53,243 nt of DNA, taken from assembly GCA_030608005.1 (NCBI GenBank), contig JAUWIX010000006.1:1-53243 (forward strand), read 5' to 3'. The position numbers were made by a program, and so were the translations under genes. The stretch is from Dehalococcoidia bacterium (GTDB taxonomy: Bacteria; Chloroflexota; Dehalococcoidia; Dehalococcoidales; BS750m-G39). Position 1 is the first letter of the stretch, and each line of letters begins with the position of its first letter. The notes beneath the pieces were generated by a model. It saw nothing but the letters and a program-made list of their open reading frames with translations, was not told the origin of the DNA and did no database searches. Positions 26,460-33,979 of the stretch are shown piece after piece.

Positions 26460-26487
26460 TTGACTATATACCCTTATCTGCTATATA
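26460..26487 (+). promoter_or_regulatory. Likely promoter of the DUF4258/DUF2283 pair
   Basis: TTGACT (26460-26465), a 16-bp spacer and TATATA (26482-26487). It lies between the terminator and the first small gene. An AAGGAGAATAA sequence follows at 26500, rather far from the ATG at 26528. Confidence 0.5.
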
Positions 26488-26527
26488 GTTTTATGTACTA
26501 AGGAGAATAAACTAACATTAACTTATA

Positions 26528-26773
26528 ATGCCTCTAGATATACCTATATATTTTACCAGACATGCCAGAAATAGGATGCGCTGGCGTGGCATATCTGAGG
26601 CAGATGTAAAGCTCTGTTTAGCAAATTCAGAGCAAGCAAAAACAAGAAGACTGGGAAAGATTAATGCTTGGCGAAAGTTCGGTGATAGATTTTTAAGGGT
26701 TACCTATCGCAGGGAAAGTAAACGGCTGGTAATTATTACCGCTGTGATGAAAAGGAGGTTAAGCGGGAACTGA
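26528..26773 (+). CDS. DUF4258-family small protein (toxin-like)
   Basis: An 81-residue basic protein. The hallmark is FTRHARNRMRWRGISEADVKLCL, the DUF4258 start, in which a histidine is followed by an Arg-rich helix (shown here over residues 9-31). Strand segments follow (FLRVTYRRESKRLVIITAVM). Such proteins have the compact RelE/BrnT-like fold and are usually paired with a small partner, as here: the DUF2283 gene overlaps its stop by one base (TGATG). It is therefore a candidate toxin or RNA-binding partner; activity is unproven. The coding sequence is more AT-rich than its neighbours and lies inside a repeat-bounded cassette, which suggests acquisition. Confidence 0.75.
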   Translation: MPLDIPIYFTRHARNRMRWRGISEADVKLCLANSEQAKTRRLGKINAWRKFGDRFLRVTYRRESKRLVIITAVMKRRLSGN

Positions 26774-26982
26774 TGAAGATAGAGTATGACCGTGAAGCTG
26801 ATGCGTTATATATACAATTGCGTGAAGTAGTGGTAGAAGATAACCTAGATATTGAGGAAGGGGTCACAGTAGATTTAGACGCCAGCGGTCACATTGTGGG
26901 AATCGAAATTCTAGATGCCAGCACCCGGATGAGCACTCAAGAGCTAAGTAAGGTAGCCATCGAAAACCTGCTCCCCGTATAA
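26773..26982 (+). CDS. DUF2283-family small protein (antitoxin-like partner)
   Basis: A 69-residue acidic protein with the DUF2283 pattern: MKIEYDREADALYIQLRE, then a DIEEGVTVDLDASGHIVGIEILDAS hairpin region over residues 25-49, and a short C-terminal helix. Its ATG shares a base with the stop of the DUF4258 gene, so the two are translationally coupled. DUF2283 proteins are commonly found beside DUF4258 proteins, and the opposite charges of the pair fit a complex. A toxin-antitoxin role is a hypothesis only. It is followed by the second terminator copy. Confidence 0.75.
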   Translation: MKIEYDREADALYIQLREVVVEDNLDIEEGVTVDLDASGHIVGIEILDASTRMSTQELSKVAIENLLPV

Positions 26983-27002
26983 AAACCAGATTCTAGCTTG
27001 AA

Positions 27003-27054
27003 GGATAATACCTTAGCCGGATACCTTGGAGCCCCCCGCAGAGCGGGGGGCTCC
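27003..27054. repeat. 52-bp direct repeat carrying a terminator, right copy
   Basis: It differs from the left copy (26371-26422) by a single C-to-T change at position 25 and ends the two-gene cassette. Confidence 0.9.
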
Positions 27055-27061
27055 CTCTTTT
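27028..27061 (+). terminator. Intrinsic terminator of the DUF4258/DUF2283 pair
   Basis: It has the same 12-bp GC stem and AGA loop as the terminator at 26396, followed by CTCTTTTT. Confidence 0.92.
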
Positions 27062-27084
27062 TAATCCCTTTACCAAACAACCCC

Positions 27085-27215
27085 TCACCCTTCAGGTTTT
27101 TATTAGGTAACCCTCCCCCTTTATGCACCCTAAAAAATCCTTGATTTTTCAGGGAACCCGCTTAATCCCCCTCCCTTGATAAGGGAGGGGGAAGGTTGGA
27201 GGGGCTACGCCCATG
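27085..27215. repeat. Intergenic hairpin repeat upstream of propeller paralogue 3 (first part)
   Basis: It contains CCCTCCCCCTTT, the inverted pair CCCTAAAAAATCC...TTTTTCAGGG, a CCCCCTCCCTT/AAGGGAGGGGG hairpin and GGAGGGGC-TAC-GCCC. Together with the long copy at 27297 and the promoter at 27569 it fills the 622-bp gap. The stretch 27216-27296 is AT-rich with no recognised feature. Confidence 0.75.
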
Positions 27216-27296
27216 ATAAAATCCTAAATACAAAGCACTAATAACCAAATGACCAAAATGGTTTTGAATTTTGAATTTCCTCTGAAGGGGGATGCT

Positions 27297-27559
27297 CTAG
27301 TTCAGATAGATAGGTGACACAGATTATCATGTTTCGTTTCTCCGTGGCATTGACCCCATCCCCTCCCTGTTTTTAACTTATCTCTTTCTTCACACTGAAC
27401 CCTCCCTATAGGGGCGCTAGCCCCTCTTAAACACCTCGGAGAACAGAGAGTCAAGGAGAGGCGAAGCCTCTCTTATAATAACCATTCCCCCTCCCTTAGA
27501 TAAGGGAGGGGGACAAAGGGGGAGGGTTGTAAAATACTAAGGGGGTGAGGTAGATAAAT
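27297..27559. repeat. Long mosaic intergenic repeat, copy B
   Basis: It opens with the same non-palindromic block as copy A (CTAGTTCAGATAGAT through GGCATTGACCCC) and ends with the same GGGAGGGTTGTAAAATA and GGTGAGGTAGATAAA. The interior differs: it holds a GGGGCGC-TA-GCGCCCC-like hairpin and a GAGAGGC-GAA-GCCTCTC hairpin. The interior is modular while the ends are conserved. Confidence 0.85.
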
Positions 27560-27568
27560 ATCACAGTA

Positions 27569-27597
27569 TTGACTTCCACCTAGGGCAAGGGTAGAAT
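27569..27597 (+). promoter_or_regulatory. Promoter of propeller paralogue 3 (leaderless arrangement)
   Basis: TTGACT (27569-27574), a 17-bp spacer and TAGAAT (27592-27597). The ATG is only seven bases after the -10 box, so transcription should begin at or next to the start codon. Confidence 0.65.
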
Positions 27598-27604
27598 TTG
27601 CCAT

Positions 27605-30505
27605 ATGGCAAAGGTAAAATTTGCTCTGGGTCTGCTTCTGCTACTGGGGCTGCTGGGCTTAACCTTCCCCGTTTCCGCCGAGCCAGATATAGCGGAATGG
27701 TCTGAGGTCAAGAGCCCCACCGATGGCAAGGCGGGGGACTGGGTGCTGGCTCTAGGCTCAGATGTCCAGCACTTGAGTATGGCTATTGACGGCACCTTAT
27801 ATGCTTACAACTTTGATGGCACAACACATCACCTGATGAAGTCCACAGATGGGGGGTGCACCTGGGAACAGACCGACTACGATGGGGGTGCCATAGCTGA
27901 TATTGCCGGCTCCAGGATTGATGCCGAGACTATCTACCTGACCGATGGCAGCCATGTTTATAAGTCTGATGATGGTGGCGATAGCTTTGATAAAGTAGGC
28001 TATGGCAGTTTTCCCGCTCTTGATGCCAATGAATCGGTCGCCTGCCTTGATGTCGGCTATAATGGCAATGATGACCCCTTTGTATTAATAGGCACTGCTG
28101 ATAAAGACAACTTTGGCGGTGTCTATTGCATAGCGGAAGCAGATTTTGGGGCTAGGTGGGCTGACTTAAAGGTGGGCAGCTATGACGTCTACTCTATAGC
28201 CTGCTCCCCTGACTTCGCCCAAGATTACCGAGTAATGGCTTTAGTTACTGACGAAACTCACACCTACATTATCAACAATTATGGTGTCCTTGGTGACTGG
28301 TCTTACCCCGTTGAGCTGGTTGAGAATAATGCCAGCAGTTTTGCCGTTAGTGCTGCCTCCAGGATTTGTTTCCCATCCAACTTTGGCGAAATTTATGAGT
28401 TTTTTGTCGGTGTCGTAGCTGTCGGCAATGGTGATGTCTACCGAGTGACCGAAGAGGATGCTTATGACCTTGGTGTGGATGCTGATATTATTAGCCTTGA
28501 CCTGATTGGTGAGATTGGCGATACCCGGCTACTGGCTGGTGGAACAGCGGGCAAGGTATGGTATAGCACCGACGATGGGGAGAGTTGGGATTCAAGCCAA
28601 AAAGCTCCATCTGGTGATGGCTTGACCTATGTGGTCATGGCGGCTGATTTTGCCAATAGCAGTATAGCATACGCCGCCACCAGTAGCACCGAGAGCGCCT
28701 TCTCAATAAGCAGGGATGGCGGCGTTACCTGGAACCAGACCAGCCTAATTGATACCAAAATCAGCGACATTGTTGACCTGGCTCCATCCCCCAGCTATAG
28801 CCAGGATAACACTCTGTTTATGCTCACCGAGCATACTGACGGGGAGCACAGCCTGTGGCGCAGCCTCAATGGTGGAACAAGCTGGGAAAGGGTCTATACT
28901 AGCGCCCTGTCCGATGTAGAGCAGATTGACCGAGTTGCACTTTCCCCACAATATGATAGTGACAACCAGGTAATGTTCATCGCTGGCAGTAGTAACGGAA
29001 GTTCGGCAATATGGAAGTCAGATGATAACGGTCAAAACTTCAAGCGCCGAATTGCCCCTTTCCCCATTGACGCCTGGACGGTGGTTGATGATACCAGCCT
29101 GTTTATCGGCAGCCATGATGGCAGTAGTGGGCTGGTCTACCGCACCAACAACAGCGGTCGGAGCTACTCTAAGGGGGCAGTCGCTGGCAGCCAGTCATTA
29201 AAATCCATCGCCTTATCGCCCGACTATGATGAGGATGAGACTATTCTGGTAGGCAACAAAGATGGCTGGGTCTATTGGTCCGAAGATAATGGTGCTTCAT
29301 TTGAGCCGTTACCGCTGGATGCCACCTCAAAACCACTGACTGGCAGTGTAACCGTTGCCTTTGACCCGGAATACAGCAGTAATAACACCGTCTATGCTGC
29401 CAGCGACACCGCAGGTGAGGGCATTTACCGCTTTATCATCGGCAAGAGTGATGCCTGGGAAAGCATAGACAGTCCCGACGAGGGCATGATTGGTCAAATG
29501 ATAGTGTCAGCGGAGGGAACATTATATGCCGCCAACTTCAAGGCTGACGGCGGTATGGAGCGCTGCCTTAACCCAACATATTCACTAGGACCCACATTTG
29601 AAGCGGTAACCAAAGGACTGGATGATGGGGTTACCTTAATCAGATTATGGCTGCATGACAATAGGCTGTGGTCGATTGATACCACTAATGTTAAGCTGAT
29701 GACCTATACCGATAGCCTGACCCAGCCTGTCGCCCTCACCTCACCTCTCAATGAGGCGCCGGGCGTAGGCACAATTATCGATAACACTGTTAGAAAAATA
29801 AGCCTTGATTGGGAGACATCGAAGGGTGCCACCGAGTATAAATGGCAACTCAACTATGATACCAACTTCTCCAGCGTTCCCGCTGACTTTGAGGGTGATA
29901 CTGAAGCTAGCTCAGCCCGACTGCCAGACCTTGAGCCAGCCACCACCTACTACTGGCGGGTGAGAGCCACCGAGCCGGTATTAAGCCCCTGGTCAGCTAA
30001 GTGGTCATTTACTACCAGCCTTGGCACCGAGGTCTCTGCCCCCGAGCTAGATAGTCCCAAAGCTGGTGCCAGCGGGATGCCAGTAAAACCGATATTTCAG
30101 TGGAGCGCCGTAGCCGGGGCAGATAGCTATGAGCTAGTGGTGTCTACCGAGGCTAATCTTGGCAATCCCACCATCCTAAAGACCGGTGCCTATGCCTTGC
30201 CCACCACCGCCTGGCAATGTAACATAGCTCTCGACTACAATACCGCCTACTACTGGAAGGTAAGGGCTATCAGCTCTGATACTTGCAGTGCCTGGAGTGC
30301 TGTTAGTGCCTTCACTATCGAGCCACCACCATCGCCCCAGTCAACGCCTCCACTAACGCCACCCCAACCACCTTCCCCAGCCACCCCCGACTGGGTAAAT
30401 TGGCTAATGCCGCTGGGTGGTGTCCTGCTCCTGACTTTCCTCGTGACCATGATAGCAATGCTAATCACTATGATAATACTGGTAATAAAGGTATCGAGGC
30501 TCTAA
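27605..30505 (+). CDS. Cell-surface BNR/Asp-box propeller protein, S-layer-like (paralogue 3)
   Basis: A 966-residue exported protein. The signal peptide MAKVKFALG with a long Leu-rich core ends near PVSAE. Asp boxes are frequent (STDGGCTW, SDDGGDSF, STDDGESW, SRDGGVTW, SLNGGTSW, SDDNGQNF, SEDNGASF). Two fibronectin-III-like domains follow (YYWRVRA, YYWKVRA), then a Pro/Ser-rich linker, a membrane helix and IKVSRL. Architecture matches the genes at 2235 and 23354, and individual blades align with paralogue 2 (for example the IISLDL and ADIISLD strands). Upstream there is no good ribosome site and a -10 box seven bases away, suggesting a leaderless mRNA. It converges with the gene at 30513 over a seven-base gap. 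Confidence 0.86.
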   Translation: MAKVKFALGLLLLLGLLGLTFPVSAEPDIAEWSEVKSPTDGKAGDWVLALGSDVQHLSMAIDGTLYAYNFDGTTHHLMKSTDGGCTWEQTDYDGGAIADIAGSRIDAETIYLTDGSHVYKSDDGGDSFDKVGYGSFPALDANESVACLDVGYNGNDDPFVLIGTADKDNFGGVYCIAEADFGARWADLKVGSYDVYSIACSPDFAQDYRVMALVTDETHTYIINNYGVLGDWSYPVELVENNASSFAVSAASRICFPSNFGEIYEFFVGVVAVGNGDVYRVTEEDAYDLGVDADIISLDLIGEIGDTRLLAGGTAGKVWYSTDDGESWDSSQKAPSGDGLTYVVMAADFANSSIAYAATSSTESAFSISRDGGVTWNQTSLIDTKISDIVDLAPSPSYSQDNTLFMLTEHTDGEHSLWRSLNGGTSWERVYTSALSDVEQIDRVALSPQYDSDNQVMFIAGSSNGSSAIWKSDDNGQNFKRRIAPFPIDAWTVVDDTSLFIGSHDGSSGLVYRTNNSGRSYSKGAVAGSQSLKSIALSPDYDEDETILVGNKDGWVYWSEDNGASFEPLPLDATSKPLTGSVTVAFDPEYSSNNTVYAASDTAGEGIYRFIIGKSDAWESIDSPDEGMIGQMIVSAEGTLYAANFKADGGMERCLNPTYSLGPTFEAVTKGLDDGVTLIRLWLHDNRLWSIDTTNVKLMTYTDSLTQPVALTSPLNEAPGVGTIIDNTVRKISLDWETSKGATEYKWQLNYDTNFSSVPADFEGDTEASSARLPDLEPATTYYWRVRATEPVLSPWSAKWSFTTSLGTEVSAPELDSPKAGASGMPVKPIFQWSAVAGADSYELVVSTEANLGNPTILKTGAYALPTTAWQCNIALDYNTAYYWKVRAISSDTCSAWSAVSAFTIEPPPSPQSTPPLTPPQPPSPATPDWVNWLMPLGGVLLLTFLVTMIAMLITMIILVIKVSRL

Positions 30506-30512
30506 GGTAGAT

Positions 30513-31151
30513 TTAGCGCGGATAATCGAGCAGGAAGACCTGTGTAGTGACAGGCAGGCTTGACTTGGTGAGGGAGAGCTTAGGTAGGGGATTGACCTCT
30601 TTTGCCCCTATCTCCTTGAGGAATCTTTCCACCGGCTCCAGCTCCCAGCCTAGCGCCGGGGTTTTGTAATGCATCGGGATTACCACTTTGGGCTCAAGTT
30701 GCCTCACTACCTCGGCTGCCACGGGGGCATTTATGGTGGACACCCCACCTACCGGAAGCAATAACACATCCACATTGTCTATCTCCTCAACCTGCCCAGC
30801 AGAGAGCACATGCCCTAGGTCGCCAAGGTGACATACCGATATTTCATCTATCTCCATAAGGTAGACGGTGTTTTTGCCCCTCTTTCTGCCCCCCTCCCCA
30901 TCATGAGAGGTGGCTATCCCTATAATCAGGACGCCACTGATTTCATACTCACCAGGTCCGCTAATCACCCTTGGTTGATCACCAATGCCCTGAACATAGG
31001 AGTGACCGGGGTGCTGATGGGAGACAGTTACAATACGGGCAGTAGGCTTGCCTAATGAGTAACCCAGGTCCGGTGAATAGGGGTCGGTAATAACTGTGGC
31101 ACGACTGCCCCTAATCCTGAAGCAGGAATGACCTAACCAGGTAATATCCAT
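30513..31151 (-). CDS. Metallo-beta-lactamase-fold hydrolase (UPF0173/UlaG-like)
   Basis: About 212 residues with the start at ATG 31151 (MDITWLGHSCF), which matches where family members begin. A TTG at 31187 would add 12 atypical residues. The fold's opening strand, the VTVSH loop and later PMHYKTP with an isolated histidine are present. The metal-binding motif reads H45-x-H47-x-G49-H50, with glycine where most members have aspartate, so metal site 2 may be altered. The family includes lactonase-like hydrolases of unknown substrate. A possible promoter (TTGATT, 17 bp, TATATT) ends seven bases before the ATG, again suggesting a leaderless transcript. Confidence 0.8.
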   Translation of the reverse strand: MDITWLGHSCFRIRGSRATVITDPYSPDLGYSLGKPTARIVTVSHQHPGHSYVQGIGDQPRVISGPGEYEISGVLIIGIATSHDGEGGRKRGKNTVYLMEIDEISVCHLGDLGHVLSAGQVEEIDNVDVLLLPVGGVSTINAPVAAEVVRQLEPKVVIPMHYKTPALGWELEPVERFLKEIGAKEVNPLPKLSLTKSSLPVTTQVFLLDYPR

Positions 31152-31157
31152 TGGACT

Positions 31158-31186
31158 AAATATAGCATAGCTGAGGTTGCCAATCA
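31158..31186 (-). promoter_or_regulatory. Possible leaderless promoter of the MBL-fold gene
   Basis: On the minus strand TTGATT, a 17-bp spacer and TATATT precede the ATG at 31151 by seven bases. The -35 is weak and the -10 has one mismatch. Confidence 0.45.
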
Positions 31187-31243
31187 AATCTAGCTTGTTA
31201 CGAAATGCTCTTACTGATGGCTCACTTATCGGAGGGAATAAAT

Positions 31244-31807
31244 TTAAATTAAGAGAACCGAACCACTAACTAATTCTTGGGTGATTTCTATTCTTTCGTC
31301 TGCTTCATCTAGCAAATCATCGTGGGGATTTGTGCCATGGGCTAGATATACTAATATCCCTTCGGTTTTCACGGCACGTACGGCGGGAACAAAATCACTA
31401 TCACCGGCGATTAGAAAAATCTCGTCCACCGTCCCTTTAGCAGCGTGAAGCATTAAATCTACACCCAAGAGCAAGTCAACCTGCTTTTGCTCATAAATGG
31501 GTTTACCTTCCGAATCATAACCCCTAAAAGCAAGCCGACCTCGTCTCACTTCAAACCTTGGGGTTCGTTGCAGAGCTCGGAAAAAGCCCTGTGCTTTACT
31601 AAAACGCCCCTTTTGTTCATCGGTTGGGGAACTATCTTGATAGGGTAGGCAATGGTAATAATAAATCCGAATTATTTCTTTTTCACCGCCTGCTTTATCA
31701 ACTATATTCTGAATTAGTTTCCGATAATCTATGCGTTTCCCTTGTCTCTTATCTTCCAAGACATGGTCTAGATATGAACCATCTACAAAAACGGCAACCC
31801 TTCGCAT
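31244..31807 (-). CDS. NYN-domain protein (LabA/DUF88-like, PIN-like nuclease fold)
   Basis: A 187-residue protein with the acidic residues of the NYN fold: Asp9 in VAVFVDGSY, Asp111 and Asp117 in QVDLLLGVDLM, and the GDSD loop at 135-138 (IAGDSDFVPAV). These would form a metal-dependent RNase-type active site. The C-terminus (HDDLLDEADERIEI) is typical of LabA/YaiI-like members. The start follows GGGAG at good spacing. Homologues act in RNA processing or regulation, but no specific role can be assigned. The leader can fold into a 9-bp stem (31830-31873). The gene stands alone between two plus-strand blocks. Confidence 0.85.
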   Translation of the reverse strand: MRRVAVFVDGSYLDHVLEDKRQGKRIDYRKLIQNIVDKAGGEKEIIRIYYYHCLPYQDSSPTDEQKGRFSKAQGFFRALQRTPRFEVRRGRLAFRGYDSEGKPIYEQKQVDLLLGVDLMLHAAKGTVDEIFLIAGDSDFVPAVRAVKTEGILVYLAHGTNPHDDLLDEADERIEITQELVSGSVLLI

Positions 31808-31829
31808 TGTTTACTCCCATATATTATAC

Positions 31830-31873
31830 ATCCTCCGCATCTGCAAGCTGAATAACTCACAAACGCGGAGGAT
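31830..31873 (-). promoter_or_regulatory. Stem-loop in the NYN gene leader
   Basis: A perfect 9-bp inverted repeat ATCCTCCGC/GCGGAGGAT encloses 26 bases, about 25 bp before the start codon. On the minus strand TTGACA (31914-31919) with TATTGA 17 bp downstream could be the promoter, which would put the stem in the mRNA leader. Confidence 0.45.
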
Positions 31874-31989
31874 TGATACACTTATTTAATCAATAACACA
31901 TGTTTCACACTTTGTCAAGTCCCCCAACACAATTCCTCGGCGTATCAGGGAAAGCTAAAGCTACAGCTTAAATCTCCGTCCTGATTGTT

Positions 31990-32232
31990 TATTAACCTCA
32001 CCCCCTTAATATTTCACAACCCTCCCCCTTTGTCCCCCTCCCTTGGTAAGGGAGGGGGAATAGTTATATAAGAGAGGCTTCGCCTCTCTTTAACTCTCTT
32101 ATACTCTTGGGGCATCTGAAAGGGGCGTCGGCCCCAAATACATTATAGGGAGTTTTAGAGGGGGCGAATCCCCCTCTTTTTTATTCCTCCCCCCTCTCCT
32201 GGACGGAGAGGGGGATTAAGGGGGTGAGGTGC
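31990..32232. repeat. Composite intergenic hairpin repeat upstream of hrcA
   Basis: Several modules lie in series: CCCCCTCCCTT/AAGGGAGGGGG, AGAGAGGC-TTC-GCCTCTCT, AAGGGGC-GTC-GGCCCC, AGAGGGGGC-GAAT-CCCCCTCT, a CTCTCC/GGAGAG pair, and the GGGGGTGAGGTG end. It makes up most of the 553-bp gap before hrcA. The remainder holds the NYN leader and the hrcA promoter and operator. Confidence 0.85.
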
Positions 32233-32275
32233 TGAAAGTTGAGGTATCACTAAGGTATGGAACAAGTACAATCTC

Positions 32276-32304
32276 TTGACAAGTGATGGCTAAAGTGGTA
32301 AGTT
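32276..32304 (+). promoter_or_regulatory. Likely hrcA operon promoter
   Basis: TTGACA (32276-32281), a 17-bp spacer and TAAGTT (32299-32304). The -10 is poor. The CIRCE operator begins nine bases further on, in the expected position around the transcription start. Confidence 0.5.
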
Positions 32305-32312
32305 AAATATGA

Positions 32313-32339
32313 TTAGCAGTCTCAGGGTTAGACTGCTAA
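32313..32339 (+). promoter_or_regulatory. CIRCE operator (HrcA binding site)
   Basis: TTAGCAGTC, nine bases, GACTGCTAA: a perfect inverted repeat in the 9-9-9 format of CIRCE. Consensus arms are TTAGCACTC and GAGTGCTAA, so each arm differs at one position and the change is symmetric. It lies directly before hrcA. Confidence 0.93.
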
Positions 32340-32360
32340 CTCAAGGGCACGGAGGTAAAG

Positions 32361-33407
32361 GTGTTATCCTCTAGAGGTGAGACAATACTGAAGTCTATAG
32401 TGGGACAATATATTGTCAGGGCAATGCCGGTGCCATCACAGAGCATCATTAACGACTATGAGCTGGCGGTAAGTCCAGCTACCATCCGCAATGAGATGGC
32501 ACACCTGGAGCAAGAGGGTTATATTACCCGTCCCCACCCTTCAGCCGGGAGCATACCCTCAGATAAGGGCTACCGCTACTATGTGGAGAATTTGAGTGAT
32601 ATTGAGCTCCCCTTAGCCGAGCAGCTTTTGATAAGCCACCTGTTCCACCAAGTGGAGGGCGAGCTAGAGGAGTGGCTGAGCCTGGCGGCAACACTTACCG
32701 CTCAGTTGGTCCAAAATGTGGCTATAGTAACTATGCCCAAGCCAGCAAAATGCCAATTTAAGTATCTGGAGCTAGTCGCCCTGAAAGACTCTCTGGCACT
32801 GGTTGTCCTTGTCCTTCACGGAGCCAGGCTAAAGCAACAGCTAATAACCTTTGACCAGCTTATATCTCAATCAGAATTAACCACCATGGCTAATAAACTA
32901 AATGCTGCTTATTCTGGCTTGACCAGGGCATGGATTTCGGCCGAGAAGATGGAGCTTTCCCTCGCTGAACAGCAGCTAACCGATTGCCTGCTCAAGATAA
33001 TGCAAGCTGAAGATGAGCAGGAGTATGAGAAGTCCTGCCTCGATGGACTACATTTCACTCTTAACCAGCCAGAATTTCGCCATGGTCACGGGGTGCTAGC
33101 CCTAATGGAATTAGTTGATTGCAGAAACCTGCTGAGGACCATCGCCCCAGAGGAGATAGATAGCCAAGGGGTGCAAGTAATCATAGGTAAGGAGAATAAG
33201 GCAGAGGCTATCCAGGATTGCAGCGTGGTAATCAGCCAATATGGGCTGCCTGAAGAAGCCGTTGGCATTATAAGTGTGGTCGGTCCCACCCGCATGCCCT
33301 ATGCCCGAACTATCTCCGCCGTAGGCTATCTATCCTCAGTGCTGAGCCAACTGATAGCCGAGCTATATGAGAGAAAGCCCACAACAGGGAAATCTATACC
33401 ATGTTGA
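32361..33407 (+). CDS. hrcA: Heat-inducible transcription repressor HrcA
   Basis: A 348-residue repressor with a GTG start behind GGAGGTAAAG. The N-terminal winged helix carries the family signature (SPATIRNEMAHLEQEGYI, PHPSAGSIPSDKGYRYYV region over residues 36-70). The central dimerisation domain and the C-terminal block (VIIGKENKAEAIQDCSVVISQYG; GPTRMPYARTISAV) are intact. HrcA binds CIRCE and is held active by GroEL. Here the operator lies 22 bp upstream, so autoregulation of hrcA-grpE-dnaK is expected. Length is typical. Confidence 0.96.
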   Translation: MLSSRGETILKSIVGQYIVRAMPVPSQSIINDYELAVSPATIRNEMAHLEQEGYITRPHPSAGSIPSDKGYRYYVENLSDIELPLAEQLLISHLFHQVEGELEEWLSLAATLTAQLVQNVAIVTMPKPAKCQFKYLELVALKDSLALVVLVLHGARLKQQLITFDQLISQSELTTMANKLNAAYSGLTRAWISAEKMELSLAEQQLTDCLLKIMQAEDEQEYEKSCLDGLHFTLNQPEFRHGHGVLALMELVDCRNLLRTIAPEEIDSQGVQVIIGKENKAEAIQDCSVVISQYGLPEEAVGIISVVGPTRMPYARTISAVGYLSSVLSQLIAELYERKPTTGKSIPC

Positions 33408-33427
33408 TTGATAAGGAGTAAGTAATA

Positions 33428-33976
33428 ATGACACAACAGGAGCCAGAGGAAGATCAAAACAAGGAGGTAGAGCAAGGGGTCACTGAGGTAGAGGATGTAG
33501 AGACACTGAAGAAAATCCTGGCTGAGGAAAAGGGAAAGGCAGAAGGCTATCTGGCTAACTGGCAGAGAGCCCAGGCGGACTTCATTAATTACAAGCGGCG
33601 CAGTGAGCAAGAAAAGGAGGAAATCGGTAAGTTCGCCAACGCTATACTTATGCTTAACCTTCTGCCCATTCTTGACGACCTGGAGCGAGCCTTCACTTCT
33701 ATCCCACCCCAGCTAGCCAAGCTTAGCTGGGTAGATGGCATAAAGCTCATTGAGCGAAAGCTCTGGGCAAGCCTGGAGGCACAGGGGCTCTCCCAGATTA
33801 AGGCACTGGGTGAACCATTCGACCCCAAGCTCCATGAAGCGGCGATGCATGCTAAGGGTAAGGAGGGAATAGTTATCGAAGAGCTACAGAAGGGTTACCA
33901 GTTACACGATAGGGTTATTCGCCCCACTATGGTGATAGTGGGCAATGGAGAAGAGGAGGAAAGGAAGGAGGATTAA
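33428..33976 (+). CDS. grpE: Nucleotide exchange factor GrpE
   Basis: A 182-residue cochaperone that releases ADP from DnaK. The N-terminal 45 residues are Glu/Gln-rich and disordered. Residues 45-85 form the long coiled-coil stalk (ADFINYKRRSEQEKEEIGKFAN). The C-terminal beta-wing domain has the conserved FDPKLHEAAMH and DRVIRPTMVIVGNG segments. It starts 20 bases after hrcA with the ribosome site AAGGAGTAAGTA and ends three bases before dnaK, a tight operon. Confidence 0.96.
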   Translation: MTQQEPEEDQNKEVEQGVTEVEDVETLKKILAEEKGKAEGYLANWQRAQADFINYKRRSEQEKEEIGKFANAILMLNLLPILDDLERAFTSIPPQLAKLSWVDGIKLIERKLWASLEAQGLSQIKALGEPFDPKLHEAAMHAKGKEGIVIEELQKGYQLHDRVIRPTMVIVGNGEEEERKED

Positions 33977-33979
33977 ACT

